From JALCRY01 sp050946575 (GTDB lineage: Bacteria; Bacillota; Clostridia; Peptostreptococcales; Anaerovoracaceae): 64,000 nucleotides of DNA. Within the stretch, counting starts at the first letter, position 1. The number at the start of each line of letters is the position of its first letter. The notes beneath the pieces are model-generated. The model was not told the DNA's origin and searched no databases. It saw nothing but the letters and a program-made list of their open reading frames with translations. The stretch spans positions 62,001 through 126,000 of the forward strand of contig JBMNVB010000001.1 in NCBI GenBank assembly GCA_050946575.1. The letters run 5' to 3'. Below are positions 26,628 to 36,951 of the stretch, one piece after another. The translations under genes and the position numbers were made by a program.

Positions 26628-28487
26628 GTGAACGACAGAAGTATACTGTTCGACCCGTCGCATCCGAAGTATAAAGAACCGTTCGGCGCGGTAAGTTCGG
26701 GAACGAAGCTGCGCTTTCGGATCGGGATCGAACGCGAGATCGTCGTCTGCGATGTCTTTATGGTCGTCAAATACGACCGCCATGACAAGCCGGCGATGTA
26801 TCGAATGGAAAAAGTGGAATCGGACGCGTCCGAGGGGACGCGTGACGAATATGAAGTAAGTTTCGTTATTGAGGACAGCGGACTGTATTGGTATGAGTTC
26901 GGTGTGCATACAGACCTCGGACTGCTGCGGGTGGGGCGCTCGGAGGAAGACGGGCGCGCGATAATAAGCGACGCACCTCCCCTTTTCCAGCAGACTGTTT
27001 ACGAGCAGCAGTTCGAAGAGCCGGAATGGATCTACGGCGGAGTGTTCTATCACATCTTCGTCGACAGGTTCAATTCTAGCGGGAAGCGGACTGAACTGCC
27101 GGGGAAAATCCTCCGCGACGACTGGGGCGGGATGCCCGAGTACCGCGCGCAGAACGGCAGGATCATGAACAATGATTTCTTCGGCGGGGATCTCGAGGGC
27201 ATCAGGCAGAAGCTCGATTATCTCGAGGATCTCGGCGTGACATGTCTGTATCTCAGCCCGATTTTCGAAGCGTACTCGAACCACAAATACGATACGGGCG
27301 ACTATATGAAGATAGACCCGATGTTCGGGACCGAGGAGGATTTCAGAAGACTCTGCGAGGACGCCGGGAAGCGCGGGATCAGAGTGATCCTGGACGGCGT
27401 GTTCGCGCACACGGGATCGGATTCCGTGTACTTTGACAAATACGGACATTACGGCACTCACGGAGCGTGGAGCGGGAAGGACTCGCCGTACCGCGACTGG
27501 TACTTTATCTACGACGACGGGACATATGAAACGTGGTGGGGCATCGACACCCTGCCGAAACTGAACAAGAGCAGCGAGGGATACAAAAAATTCCTGATGG
27601 GCGATAACGGGCCGCTCAGGCACTGGCTGCGGGCCGGCGCCTCGGGATGGCGGCTTGACGTCGCTGACGAGCTTCCCTCGATGTTCATGCGGCAGCTCGC
27701 GGCGACCGTGAAGGACGAGAAGCCGGACGCCCTGATAATCGGCGAAGTCTGGGAGGACGCGTCGAATAAGATCGCGTACGACGAACGCAAGAACTATTTC
27801 GAGGGCGACAAGATCGACTCCGTCATGGATTATCCGCTGAGGACAGCGATCATTGATTTCGTGCGGAACGGGAATGCGGGCCAGATAGCCCGGACTGTCG
27901 AGACCATCTGCAACAATTATCCCGCCTGGGCCGTGAACGCTCTGATGAACAGTCTCGGGACTCACGATACGGAGCGCATACTGACGGCGCTCGCCGGCCA
28001 GCCCGCCGGAGACGCGCCGCGCGAGGTGCTCGCGGAAATGCGTCTGAGTCCGGATGAGAAGATGCACGGGCGGAAGCTGCTCAAACAGGCCGTCCTGCTG
28101 CAGATGACGCTGCCGGGAGTCCCGTGCGTCTATTACGGCGACGAGGCTCTGATGGAAGGATACAAGGATCCGTTCAACAGACAGTGCTTCCCGTGGGGCA
28201 ATGCGGACCGCGAGATATTGAACTGGTACAGAAATCTTATCTGGATCCGCCGGAACCACAGTGTGTATAAGCGCGGGAAATACAGGACGATTATCAGCGA
28301 AGACGGCTGCTTCGCGTTCGAGCGCTACGAAAACGGAGACGGAAGCATGATCACAGTCGTGAACCGCGGCAGTGAAACGAAGACGATCATGGTGGGCGGC
28401 GAATGGGTCGACCTGATCAGTGATAAAAAATACGGGGATGTTATTGCGATCGCGCCGGGAAATTCGGCGCTGCTTGAGGAACAATAG
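26628..28487 (+). CDS. GH13 alpha-glucosidase/neopullulanase-like enzyme (cytosolic)
   Basis: Alpha-amylase family enzyme of 619 aa. Regions: GVFYHIFVDRFN, YLSPIFEAYSNHKYDTGDY, GWRLDVADEL (Asp344 nucleophile), IIGEVWED (Glu373 acid/base) and SLGTHDTERI (Asp447). An N-terminal beta domain of about 140 residues precedes the barrel, as in maltodextrin glucosidases and neopullulanases. There is no signal peptide, so it acts on intracellular maltodextrin or glycogen branches. The GTG start (26628) has GAAGGAG 7 nt upstream. It sits in the glg operon where a glgX debranching gene is often found; exact specificity is open. Confidence 0.88.
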   Translation: MNDRSILFDPSHPKYKEPFGAVSSGTKLRFRIGIEREIVVCDVFMVVKYDRHDKPAMYRMEKVESDASEGTRDEYEVSFVIEDSGLYWYEFGVHTDLGLLRVGRSEEDGRAIISDAPPLFQQTVYEQQFEEPEWIYGGVFYHIFVDRFNSSGKRTELPGKILRDDWGGMPEYRAQNGRIMNNDFFGGDLEGIRQKLDYLEDLGVTCLYLSPIFEAYSNHKYDTGDYMKIDPMFGTEEDFRRLCEDAGKRGIRVILDGVFAHTGSDSVYFDKYGHYGTHGAWSGKDSPYRDWYFIYDDGTYETWWGIDTLPKLNKSSEGYKKFLMGDNGPLRHWLRAGASGWRLDVADELPSMFMRQLAATVKDEKPDALIIGEVWEDASNKIAYDERKNYFEGDKIDSVMDYPLRTAIIDFVRNGNAGQIARTVETICNNYPAWAVNALMNSLGTHDTERILTALAGQPAGDAPREVLAEMRLSPDEKMHGRKLLKQAVLLQMTLPGVPCVYYGDEALMEGYKDPFNRQCFPWGNADREILNWYRNLIWIRRNHSVYKRGKYRTIISEDGCFAFERYENGDGSMITVVNRGSETKTIMVGGEWVDLISDKKYGDVIAIAPGNSALLEEQ

Positions 28488-28496
28488 AGGTTTGGT

Positions 28497-30221
28497 ATGG
28501 ATTATAAATCAGAATTCAGAAAATGGATGGAATCGGACGCGGTCGATCAGGCCACGAAGGACGAGCTGAAGGCGGCTGAAAAGGACGATGAGCTCCTGAA
28601 GGAAATGTTCGCCGGCATGCTCGAGTTCGGCACCGCCGGACTGCGCGGAAAGATGCGTCCCGGCACAAACGGCATGAACGTGTACACGGTGCGCTACGCG
28701 ACGCAGGGCATGGCGGATCTCATCCTGTCGTGCGGTGAAGAGATCGGCGGAGGCGTCACCATCGCGTATGACAGCAGGAACAACAGCCGGCTGTACGCTG
28801 AGGAGGCCGCATCGGTGCTTGCCGCGAACGGAATCCACTCGTTCATATTCGACGATCTGCGGCCGACGCCGGAGCTGTCGTTCGCGCTGCGCGAGACAGG
28901 CTCTATCGCCGGCATAAACATCACGGCGAGCCACAATCCCAAAGAATACAACGGCTACAAGGCGTACTGGTCCGACGGGGCACAGCTCCCGCCGCAGCAC
29001 GCTGCGCAGGTCTCCGCATCAATGCAGAAGATCGATATTTTCAGGGATGTGAAGACGTGCGATTTCGATGAGGCCGTGAAGCGCGGAGACGTGACCGTGA
29101 TCGGACGCGAAATGGATGAAAAATATATGGAGCGCGTCCTCGAGCAGTCCGTCGGCGGAAAATATGTAAAGCAGGCGGCCGATGACTTCGAAGTAGTTTA
29201 CACGCCGTTCCACGGCGCCGGATATAAACTCGTGCCGGAAGTACTGACAAGACTCGGCATAAAGCACATTATCCCCGTGGAAGAACAGATGATTCCGGAC
29301 GGGAATTTCCCGACCGTGAAGTCCCCCAACCCGGAAAACTCGGAAGGCTTCGCGATGGCGATAGCCCTTGCGAAGGAGAAGAACGTCGACCTCGTAATAG
29401 GAACGGATCCGGACAGCGACAGATGCGGCTGCGCCGTCCGCGCCGGTGATGACTATGTCACATTCACCGGGAACCAGATCGGCGTCCTGCTGCTCGACTA
29501 CCTCATCACAATGAGGCGCGAACAGGGAACGCTCCCCGACAATGCCGCCGCGGTGAAGAGCATCGTGTCGACGCGGATGTTCGACCGCGTGTGCGAAATG
29601 AACGGCGTGACATGCGTGGAAACACTGACCGGCTTCAAGTTCATCGGGGAAAAGATAAAGGAATTCCTCGAGACGGGAGAATACACATTCCTGTTCGGCT
29701 TCGAGGAGAGCCTCGGTTTCCTTGCGGGAACTTACGCGAGAGATAAGGACGCGGTCATCGCCGCGATGCTCATATCAGAAGCGGCATGCTACTACAGGAC
29801 AAAGGGCATGACGCTGTACGACGCATTGATGTCGCTGTATGAAAAGTACGGATACTACAAGGAAGTCACAGAATCATTCGTGTTCGAGGGGCTTGACGGC
29901 AAGCAGGAGATGAAGGATCTGATGGCGGGCCTCAGAGCGTCGCATCCGGCGGAGATCGGCCTTCCGGTCACGCGCGTGCGCGACTATCTGAAGGGCACGA
30001 TAACCGATGTTTCGGACGGGACGGAAGTCCCGACCGGGCTCGATGAGAGCGACGTCCTGTTCTACGAGCTCGAGGACGGATGCGCCGCAGTAATACGGCC
30101 GTCCGGAACGGAACCGAAAATAAAACTGTATGTCATGGCGTGCGGCCCGGACAGCGGGACATCCGAAGAACGGTTTTCCGCCATATTAGACGCGGGAACT
30201 AAACTTCTTCAAAAGGCCTGA
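28497..30221 (+). CDS. Phosphoglucomutase/phosphomannomutase family protein
   Basis: Interconverts glucose-1-P and glucose-6-P, linking glycogen to glycolysis. The 574-aa alpha-D-phosphohexomutase has the phosphoserine loop ITASHNPKEYNGYK (Ser145), the metal loop GTDPDSDRCG and the sugar loop FGFEESLGFLAGTY; the C-terminal phosphate site is RPSGTEPKIKLY. Length and FGTAGLRGKMRPGTN at the N-terminus fit the long PgcA-type enzyme of Gram-positives. It starts 9 bp after the GH13 gene and its end overlaps the convergent PfkB gene by 23 bp. Confidence 0.93.
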   Translation: MDYKSEFRKWMESDAVDQATKDELKAAEKDDELLKEMFAGMLEFGTAGLRGKMRPGTNGMNVYTVRYATQGMADLILSCGEEIGGGVTIAYDSRNNSRLYAEEAASVLAANGIHSFIFDDLRPTPELSFALRETGSIAGINITASHNPKEYNGYKAYWSDGAQLPPQHAAQVSASMQKIDIFRDVKTCDFDEAVKRGDVTVIGREMDEKYMERVLEQSVGGKYVKQAADDFEVVYTPFHGAGYKLVPEVLTRLGIKHIIPVEEQMIPDGNFPTVKSPNPENSEGFAMAIALAKEKNVDLVIGTDPDSDRCGCAVRAGDDYVTFTGNQIGVLLLDYLITMRREQGTLPDNAAAVKSIVSTRMFDRVCEMNGVTCVETLTGFKFIGEKIKEFLETGEYTFLFGFEESLGFLAGTYARDKDAVIAAMLISEAACYYRTKGMTLYDALMSLYEKYGYYKEVTESFVFEGLDGKQEMKDLMAGLRASHPAEIGLPVTRVRDYLKGTITDVSDGTEVPTGLDESDVLFYELEDGCAAVIRPSGTEPKIKLYVMACGPDSGTSEERFSAILDAGTKLLQKA

Positions 30222-31269
30222 GCCCGCCCGTGGCGGAGGTGCATGTAACGCACAGAGCGCCTTCCGTGACCGCGAGCTCCGCGGCTCGTTCGAACGGCAT
30301 CCCGCGCATCAGCGCGGCAAGATATGCGGCAATAGAAGTATCCCCGGCCCCGAGCCCGGATACTTCTTTTTTTACCTTCACAGCGTCCCGCGCGCCCCGG
30401 ACGTCCGCCCATGAGGCGAGCGAACCCTGCGGGACGCCGAGCGTTTCCTCGGCGCGCCCGAAAAACTCCGCGCCGGCATTCTCGAAATACATGCCCCGCG
30501 CTCCGCATTTTATCAGAACGTTCCGGGCGCCGAGACCGCGCGATATCCCCGCGATTTTTTCAGCGTCTCGTATTTCATCGCCCCGTTCTCCCGGCATGAG
30601 AATTTCCCTTACTTCATCAATGCTCGGAACGAAGAAATCCGTATACGGCAGGACGCGTCCGAGAATGGCCCGCCAGTCGCATCGGCCGGCATCCGAGCCG
30701 GGGTCCACCGCGCAGAGATCGAGCGACGTCAGCATGCCCCGTTCCTTCGCTCCGCGGAGTATGCGCAGCAGCCCTTCGCCGTCGTTTTCATATATCTTTT
30801 TCATTGTGGACGGATGCCCGAAATGCAGCAGCCCGCATCCCCTGAGCCTGTCCCAGTCGATATCGTCCGCCGAGAACAGATCGTTCGCTCCGGGATTCTG
30901 GAGTATCGCCCGGTCAAGCCCGCGCGGCGCGAGTATCACGCTGTAGGCCGTGAATCCGTCGCCTTCGATGACGCCGCCTGCGGCATCCTCTCCCGCTGAG
31001 CGGCTCAGCATTGATAAGACCATTTTACCGAAATCGTCGCGCCCCACACGCGCGCACAGCACCGGATCCACTCCGAAAATGCTGAGAGCGATCCCGGTAT
31101 TCGCGACCGGTCCGCCCGGATGCACCTCACTGCCGGTTATCCTCGTTATCGCGCCCGGCTTTATTACATCGTCGAAAGACGATGCCTCTTCATTTATGAA
31201 CGTCGGACAGATGTCCACACTCAGCGCCCCCGCCACAGCGGCGCGGGGCCTTGTCTCCTTATTCGTCAC
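30199..31269 (-). CDS. PfkB family carbohydrate kinase
   Basis: Ribokinase-like sugar or nucleoside kinase (356 aa). The N-terminal signature AGALSVDICP and GSEVHPGGPVANTGIALSIFG and the C-terminal GLGAGDTSIAAY (catalytic Asp310) define the family. The sugar substrate is not deducible; genomic context suggests a hexose released in maltodextrin metabolism. It overlaps malQ by 4 bp on the same strand, so it is translationally coupled to it, and converges on the phosphoglucomutase gene. Confidence 0.9.
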   Translation of the reverse strand: MTNKETRPRAAVAGALSVDICPTFINEEASSFDDVIKPGAITRITGSEVHPGGPVANTGIALSIFGVDPVLCARVGRDDFGKMVLSMLSRSAGEDAAGGVIEGDGFTAYSVILAPRGLDRAILQNPGANDLFSADDIDWDRLRGCGLLHFGHPSTMKKIYENDGEGLLRILRGAKERGMLTSLDLCAVDPGSDAGRCDWRAILGRVLPYTDFFVPSIDEVREILMPGERGDEIRDAEKIAGISRGLGARNVLIKCGARGMYFENAGAEFFGRAEETLGVPQGSLASWADVRGARDAVKVKKEVSGLGAGDTSIAAYLAALMRGMPFERAAELAVTEGALCVTCTSATGGLRPFEEV

Positions 31270-32792
31270 AGTCTCCCGCTCTCCTTCGTAAGTCCGAGAA
31301 GAAAATCAACGACCATTGTATTGCTTTCGTCGCCGGTCAGCCGCCATTCCCAGTTGCGGCCTGTCGTTCCCGGCGTGTTTATCCGCGCTTCCGAGCCTTT
31401 CAGCAGCACGTCCTGCACCGGCAGGATGCACGTGTCCGCCTTCGAATGCATCGCGAGCTGCATCAATGCCATCGTCACTTCTTTCGAGTCGAACAGCGGC
31501 GCCTTGCCTCCGTCCGGCGCGCCGCCGAACCTCTCGCGTATATACGATGTGATGAGTTTCTGCTCGTGCACCGTCTGCGAGATGTACCACGCACGTGTCG
31601 TGTTATTGTCGTGCGTCCCGGTGTATACCACCGAGTCCGGTCCGATGTTTTCCGGAAGATACGGGTTTTTCGGATTTCCGTCGAACGCGAACTGCAGCAC
31701 CTTCATCCCCGGGAATCCGGAACGCTTTATCAGCCTCCTCACGGCCGGCGTTATCGTGCCGAGATCCTCGGCAATGAACCGCCCGCCGCAGTCCCTGGCC
31801 ACGGACTTGATGAATCCGAACCCCGGGCCTTTTATCCAGCGTCCCTCCGACGCGTTCTCATCCCGGTCGATCGAATAGTATGAAACCAGCCCGCGGATAT
31901 GGTCGAATCTGATCACATCGTAAAGCTCGAAATTCCTGCGGATCCTGCGCTTCCACCATTCAAATCCCGTCTTCCTGTGGACCGGCCAGCGGTACAGAGG
32001 ATTCCCCCATTTCTGGCCGTCCGGCGCGAACGCGTCCGGCGGACATCCCGCGACGGCCGCGGGCTCCATCTCGTCATTGAACTTGAAAAGCTCCGGATGC
32101 GTCCAGCAGTCGCAGCTCTTATATGCCGCGTAGATCGGCATGTCGCCGATGATCTCTATCCCGCTCCGGTTCGCGAAATCCTTTACCTGTTTCCATTCGC
32201 GGAAAAACTCGTACTGCGTCCATTTATAAAATTCTATTTCGCGCCCGTTGGCCTTCACGTATTCCGCGAGCGCGTCTTCGTCGCGTTCCCTGTATCTTTT
32301 TTCCCAGTCATGCCAGGCTTTCCCGCCGTGGGATTTCCTGAGCGCGGAATAGACCGCGAAGTCGCCGAGCCAGTCCGCGTTCTTTTCGCAGAACTGCTCG
32401 TAGTCCGCTCCGCCCCTGAACCGCGAGAACGCGCATCTCAGAAGCGCGGCGCGCGGCGGGATCACGCGTGCGTAGTCCACCCGCCCGGGTTCCGCCCCTT
32501 GTACAGCTGCATGATACTCTGCCATTTCACCGGCCGTGACAAGTCCCCGCCGGCTGAGCTCGCCCGGACATATGTAAAGTATCTCGCCCGCAAAACAGGA
32601 CTCAGGCTGATACGGCGAATACCACCCGCCGACCGGACTCAGCGGCAGTATCTGCCAGTAGCTCTGCCCCGCCTGTCTCAGGCGCTCAATGAAAACGTAT
32701 GCCGAGTCGGAAAAACATCCGACCCCGCCTTCCGACGGCAGTGAAAATACCGGCATCAGCAGTCCGCTTTTTCTTTTGCGTCTTTCCTCCAT
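31266..32792 (-). CDS. malQ: 4-alpha-glucanotransferase (amylomaltase)
   Basis: GH77 disproportionating enzyme that shuffles maltodextrin chains and frees glucose (508 aa). Visible landmarks: GVGCFSDSAYVFIERLRQAGQSYWQILPL at the N-terminus (seen across about residues 20-48), YDVIRFDHIRGL (nucleophile Asp), FIAEDLGTITPAV (acid/base Glu), VVYTGTHDNNTTRAWY (third Asp). A GGAAGGAG site precedes the ATG. The promoter region is shared with divergent pgi; TATAAT at 32830-32825 on the minus strand is a likely -10. Confidence 0.95.
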   Translation of the reverse strand: MEERRKRKSGLLMPVFSLPSEGGVGCFSDSAYVFIERLRQAGQSYWQILPLSPVGGWYSPYQPESCFAGEILYICPGELSRRGLVTAGEMAEYHAAVQGAEPGRVDYARVIPPRAALLRCAFSRFRGGADYEQFCEKNADWLGDFAVYSALRKSHGGKAWHDWEKRYRERDEDALAEYVKANGREIEFYKWTQYEFFREWKQVKDFANRSGIEIIGDMPIYAAYKSCDCWTHPELFKFNDEMEPAAVAGCPPDAFAPDGQKWGNPLYRWPVHRKTGFEWWKRRIRRNFELYDVIRFDHIRGLVSYYSIDRDENASEGRWIKGPGFGFIKSVARDCGGRFIAEDLGTITPAVRRLIKRSGFPGMKVLQFAFDGNPKNPYLPENIGPDSVVYTGTHDNNTTRAWYISQTVHEQKLITSYIRERFGGAPDGGKAPLFDSKEVTMALMQLAMHSKADTCILPVQDVLLKGSEARINTPGTTGRNWEWRLTGDESNTMVVDFLLGLTKESGRL

Positions 32793-32854
32793 TACGCGGT
32801 CTCCTTCCGTTTCGATTGTAACATATTATACATGACGCCGGCGCCCTGAAATCG

Positions 32855-32863
32855 TGATATAAT
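32855..32863 (+). promoter_or_regulatory. Extended -10 promoter of pgi
   Basis: TGATATAAT without a clear -35 box; the start site would be near 32870. It overlaps the divergent malQ promoter region, so the two genes could be co-regulated. Confidence 0.6.
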
Positions 32864-32905
32864 CAAAATGCAGGGGAACATTCGATAGATCCGGGAGGTG
32901 GCAAT

Positions 32906-34147
32906 ATGGAAATAAAAGTTGAACTCGGGAATTCCGGCATTGATGCGAAAGCGCTGGAAAACAGGCGGGCGGACGCTCTTTCGTACCTGGACCGTCTGTG
33001 GGCCGGAGAATATCATTTTACTGGATGGGTGAATGACCCGCATGAATTCACCGATGACATGATCCGCGGCGTGCAGGAGGCGGCCGACGGGATCCGTGAA
33101 AAGTGCGACGTGTTCCTGGTACTCGGCGTCGGAGGCTCGTTCATGGGCGCGAAGGCCGTGATCGACATGCTCGCGCCGGATGACGCCGATACGGAAGTTC
33201 TGTTCGCGGGATATAACTTCAGCGGGAGATACATTAACGAAATAAAGAAGAAACTCGACGGCCGGGATTTCGGGATCTGCGTGATCTCAAAATCCGGGAC
33301 TACTACCGAAACATTGTCGGCGTACGGCATATTCAAGGAAATGCTGGTCGAAAAGTACGGCGCAGAAGGCGCCGCCGGCAGGACATACGTCGTGACCGAA
33401 AACAGGTCAAATTATCTGTTTGACGAAGCGACGGCGGAGGGCTGCACCATTTTCGATCTCGCGGTGGATATCGGCGGACGCTACTCCGTGCTCACGCCGG
33501 TCGGACTGCTCCCTATAGCAGTCGCGGGCATAGACATACAGGCGATGATGGAAGGGGCGAGGAAAACAGCGTCGAAGGAAGCGTTCGGCGGATCCGCGCT
33601 CGACTACGCGTGCGCGCGCGACATCCTGTACAAAGAAGGAAAGCGCATAGAAGTCTTTGAATTCTTCGATCCGTATTTCGCGTATTTCGGCGAATGGCTG
33701 AAGCAGCTGTTCGGCGAGAGCGAAGGCAAGGACGGAAAGGGCCTGTTCCCGGCATCGCTCATGTTCAGCCGCGACCTCCACTCCATGGGTCAGTTCCTGC
33801 AGCAGGGAACGCCCTGCTTCTTCGAGACTTTCATCACAGTCGACGAAGCCCCGGAAGACGCGAAGATACCGGAAGACGCGATGAAGCCGTTCGCCGGAAA
33901 GACAATAGAGCAGATAAACGTCTGCGCTCAGAAAGGCGTTCTCAATGCTCACGTCGCAGCCGGGACGCCGGTGGTTTCGATAAGCATGCCGAAACTCGAC
34001 GCGTATCACGTCGGCATGATACTGTACTTCTTCGAAACGGAATGCGCCGTGTCCGCTCTGCTCTCGGGAGTCGACCCGTTCAACCAGCCGGGCGTCGAAG
34101 CGTACAAAAAGGAAATGCGCGCGTTTATAGAAGAACTCGACGACTGA
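32906..34147 (+). CDS. pgi: Glucose-6-phosphate isomerase
   Basis: Interconverts glucose-6-P and fructose-6-P. The 413-aa length fits the shorter Gram-positive Pgi. Landmarks are VLGVGGSFMGAKAVIDML, ISKSGTTTETLSAY (sugar-phosphate loop), QFLQQGTPCFFETF (catalytic Glu region) and NQPGVEAYKKEM at the C-terminus. GGGAGG precedes the ATG. It completes the path from glycogen to glycolysis and is divergent from malQ. Confidence 0.96.
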   Translation: MEIKVELGNSGIDAKALENRRADALSYLDRLWAGEYHFTGWVNDPHEFTDDMIRGVQEAADGIREKCDVFLVLGVGGSFMGAKAVIDMLAPDDADTEVLFAGYNFSGRYINEIKKKLDGRDFGICVISKSGTTTETLSAYGIFKEMLVEKYGAEGAAGRTYVVTENRSNYLFDEATAEGCTIFDLAVDIGGRYSVLTPVGLLPIAVAGIDIQAMMEGARKTASKEAFGGSALDYACARDILYKEGKRIEVFEFFDPYFAYFGEWLKQLFGESEGKDGKGLFPASLMFSRDLHSMGQFLQQGTPCFFETFITVDEAPEDAKIPEDAMKPFAGKTIEQINVCAQKGVLNAHVAAGTPVVSISMPKLDAYHVGMILYFFETECAVSALLSGVDPFNQPGVEAYKKEMRAFIEELDD

Positions 34148-34175
34148 GCTGTCCCGCATTGATGCAATAAAAAAC

Positions 34176-34200
34176 AGGCTCCGCAGATAATGCGGAGCCT
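34176..34200. terminator. Bidirectional terminator between pgi and the surface-protein gene
   Basis: Perfect 10-bp stem AGGCTCCGCA/TGCGGAGCCT with loop GATAA; A6 on the left and TATTT on the right. Confidence 0.88.
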
Positions 34201-34214
34201 TATTTAATCAATGC

Positions 34215-36887
34215 TTATCTTGCCGTTTTTCTCTTTTTCCTTAACACAAGTCCGATCGTTCCGAGACCCGCGACAAGTCCGACCAGCGCAAGCGAGATAT
34301 TTCCCCCATCGCCTGTCGTCGGATATTCGTCCGACGGAGTCGACGTTGTTGTCGTTATCGGCGTTTCATCCTGCGGATTCGATGAATCCGTCGTCGTTAC
34401 CGGCGTCTCATCCTGCGGGTTATCATCCGGAGGAGTTATCGGCGTCTCGTCATTCGGCGTCAGCGAATTCGTTATCGTAAATCCGCCATCATCATCCGCG
34501 ACGATCGTCGCCGAGTAGCCGCTGACATCGTCTTCGGTCACCGAGTATTCTATCGTGTTGCCTGTCAGATCCTGTTTCGGCAGGCCTTCGAATGACGCTG
34601 TCCATGCATTGCTCTCGTTAAGAACAAGTGACTTGCCTGTGTCCTCGCCGTTCGCGAGCAGTCTCACAGTTACGGAGTCAGGTCTGATGCCATTGCTGTC
34701 GCTGTCATCATCCCACACTTTAGTGACCGGGACTTCGACGACACCGTTCGTCGTATTAACGACTGTGAAACTGTTGTCACCGTTCTTCAGTACATATGAA
34801 TCATAACCGTCAGGCAGACTTTCCGTGTCTTCCTCGACAGTGTATTCATATACATGGCCAGAAGCGTCCGTTCTCGGCATGTCGGTGAATGTGATAGCCG
34901 GCCATGAACCGTCTTCACTCTGAGTCATTGTTTGGATCGCGACTCTCTGGCCGTCTCTCAGGAGCCAGAACCTGACGGAATCAGGTCTGCTGGCCGTATC
35001 GCCGTTGTCATCCCATGTCTTGGCGACGGAGATGTCAACAGTGTCATCGCTGGACGATCCGATATATATTGAACCGTTCGACCCGATGCCGCCGCCGCGG
35101 GTATCCGATGAATTGCCCGTGATGTGGACCGTGGCCTTCGAAACGGCAGTCTGTATAGCCGAATCGCTCGCGCTGTAATTATTGTAAAGAGCAACAGCCG
35201 AATCCGTCGTCAATGCGTCAGCATCTATATATTCATGTGTGGTGCTGTCGAGCCAGAGGTACGGCGCTCCGCCGAGCATGAAAGGAGAAATCGTATTCTC
35301 ATTGCTGTCAGTGGATTTTTCCGCTATATATATTTCTCTTCCGAGCTGCTCGCTGTCTGTCACGCGGTTACTGTATATCACGCTTCCGTTCTCGAGGCAG
35401 ATCGTCGAGTCCGATGTCGGGCATCCGGCGATCCCGCCGCCGCTGTATGCAGCTTCATTATCAGTTATCTCAACATTTCTCAGTCTGAGCACGCCCGGCG
35501 GGAAATGGAAATTGTTTCTCACTCCGTAGTTTACGTACACCGCGCCGCCGCCGTACGAGCTGTCCCAGGTATCGCATTCGGCCTTGTTGCCGGAAAGCGT
35601 TCCTGCCGTGATAGTCGCTTCGGTATTAGCCTGTACGTACAGACCGCCGCCGCAGCTGTGTGCACTGTTTCCGCTTATCGTGCCGCCGCTCATGCTGAAA
35701 GTATTCTTGCCTGTATAACCTGAGCCTTCATCATATACCCATAATGCATTTCCGATGGAGCCGAGCGAGATCCCGCCGCCGCTGTACCACGAATAGTTAT
35801 CGCTGACAGTGCCGCCGGTCATCGTCATGTTCGACTGTTCTCCGAGGAAAACGCCGCCGCCCGCGCTCTGATGAGAAGCACTTGCCGTACCGGCAGTATT
35901 GCCCGAAATAGTTCCCGACTCCAGGATGACGGAACCTTTATACATGGCGGCGATCCCTCCGCCGAGAATGGACGTGCAGTTTCTGACTGTACCGCCGCTG
36001 ATCAGGACAGTCCCGCTGTCGACGTATACTCCGCCGCCCCTGGCGAACTCGCCGCCACTGCTGTTGTCATTGTTTTCGATAACTGCTCCGTCGTTCATGA
36101 CCAGTTTCGAATTTTCACCTGATACTTCAATGACAGAACCGCTCTGAGTGACTGCGCTGCCATCTGTATTCGTTCCCGTGAACGTTATGTCCTCAAGCGT
36201 CAGCGTACCTGAAGTTACGCGGACCATATCAAATGAACCGCCGTCTTTCCTGTAGATCTTTACATTGTCGATCCCGGAAAGCGACCACGTCTCACTTCCG
36301 CTGACCTTTACTGTATTGACTATTATTATGCCTTTCGGCGAATCAAGCTTCTGCAGCGCTTCCTTCGCGGCCGCGAATGTTTTCACGGCGTTCGCTTCGG
36401 AAAGCCCGTCATTTGAATCGTTTCCCGATTCTCCGTCCAGATAGACGTAATCTCCATCGGTAACGCCCTGTGTGGTCACCGTGCCGCTTGTGCTCTTCGA
36501 AGACGAAGACGAAGACTCAGTGCCCGCGTTTTCCGTCCACTTAGCGTACAGCGTCGTATCCGCATTCACAACGTCTGTTTCAGCGTCCCAGGCATTCTCG
36601 GTAGCGGCCTCCTTGTACCAGCCTCCGAATGTCCAGCCGTCCGCTTCAAGCGTTTTCAGCTCGTCCGCCGATATCTTCTCACCGGCGTCCACCTGAATAG
36701 AGTCCGGAGCCGTCCCGTGTCCGTTCGCATCAAACGTTACCGTGTATGTGGCAGCGTTCTCCGCGTACGCGGCGCCTCCGAGCTGAGGTACGAGCGAAAT
36801 GCATACGAGTACAGCCAGCAGCACGGCGAAAAACCGCGCCGCCAATGAATGCGACTCATTGTTTTTCCTGTTCTTGCTACTCAACAT
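34215..36887 (-). CDS. Sortase-anchored surface protein with InlB-like, beta-helix and Cna-B domains
   Basis: 890-aa cell-wall protein. Signal peptide (about residues 1-43, ending AAYA); Listeria-Bacteroides type repeat (VTFDANGHGTAPD to TLYAKWT, about 48-115); a long predicted beta-helix (many GGT/GGGV repeats such as SGGTVRNCTSILGGGIA, about 150-630); two Cna-B domains (VAKTWDDNGDTASRPDSVRF and VTKVWDDDSDSNGIRPDSV) in tandem; a Thr/Pro linker; sortase signal YPTTG (855-859, an LPxTG variant), hydrophobic helix and a KKRK tail. Probably an adhesin. No sortase gene is in the window. Confidence 0.9.
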   Translation of the reverse strand: MLSSKNRKNNESHSLAARFFAVLLAVLVCISLVPQLGGAAYAENAATYTVTFDANGHGTAPDSIQVDAGEKISADELKTLEADGWTFGGWYKEAATENAWDAETDVVNADTTLYAKWTENAGTESSSSSSKSTSGTVTTQGVTDGDYVYLDGESGNDSNDGLSEANAVKTFAAAKEALQKLDSPKGIIIVNTVKVSGSETWSLSGIDNVKIYRKDGGSFDMVRVTSGTLTLEDITFTGTNTDGSAVTQSGSVIEVSGENSKLVMNDGAVIENNDNSSGGEFARGGGVYVDSGTVLISGGTVRNCTSILGGGIAAMYKGSVILESGTISGNTAGTASASHQSAGGGVFLGEQSNMTMTGGTVSDNYSWYSGGGISLGSIGNALWVYDEGSGYTGKNTFSMSGGTISGNSAHSCGGGLYVQANTEATITAGTLSGNKAECDTWDSSYGGGAVYVNYGVRNNFHFPPGVLRLRNVEITDNEAAYSGGGIAGCPTSDSTICLENGSVIYSNRVTDSEQLGREIYIAEKSTDSNENTISPFMLGGAPYLWLDSTTHEYIDADALTTDSAVALYNNYSASDSAIQTAVSKATVHITGNSSDTRGGGIGSNGSIYIGSSSDDTVDISVAKTWDDNGDTASRPDSVRFWLLRDGQRVAIQTMTQSEDGSWPAITFTDMPRTDASGHVYEYTVEEDTESLPDGYDSYVLKNGDNSFTVVNTTNGVVEVPVTKVWDDDSDSNGIRPDSVTVRLLANGEDTGKSLVLNESNAWTASFEGLPKQDLTGNTIEYSVTEDDVSGYSATIVADDDGGFTITNSLTPNDETPITPPDDNPQDETPVTTTDSSNPQDETPITTTTSTPSDEYPTTGDGGNISLALVGLVAGLGTIGLVLRKKRKTAR

Positions 36888-36951
36888 GGTTTTTCTCCCT
36901 AAAATTTTTTCACCAAAATACCAGTAAAAAAATCTCGCCCCTCTTGATTGA

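Noticed and set aside
26625..28484. 619-residue open frame antisense to the GH13 gene
   Set aside because: It mirrors the GH13 gene in length and has skewed composition; all GH13 motifs are in the plus-strand frame.
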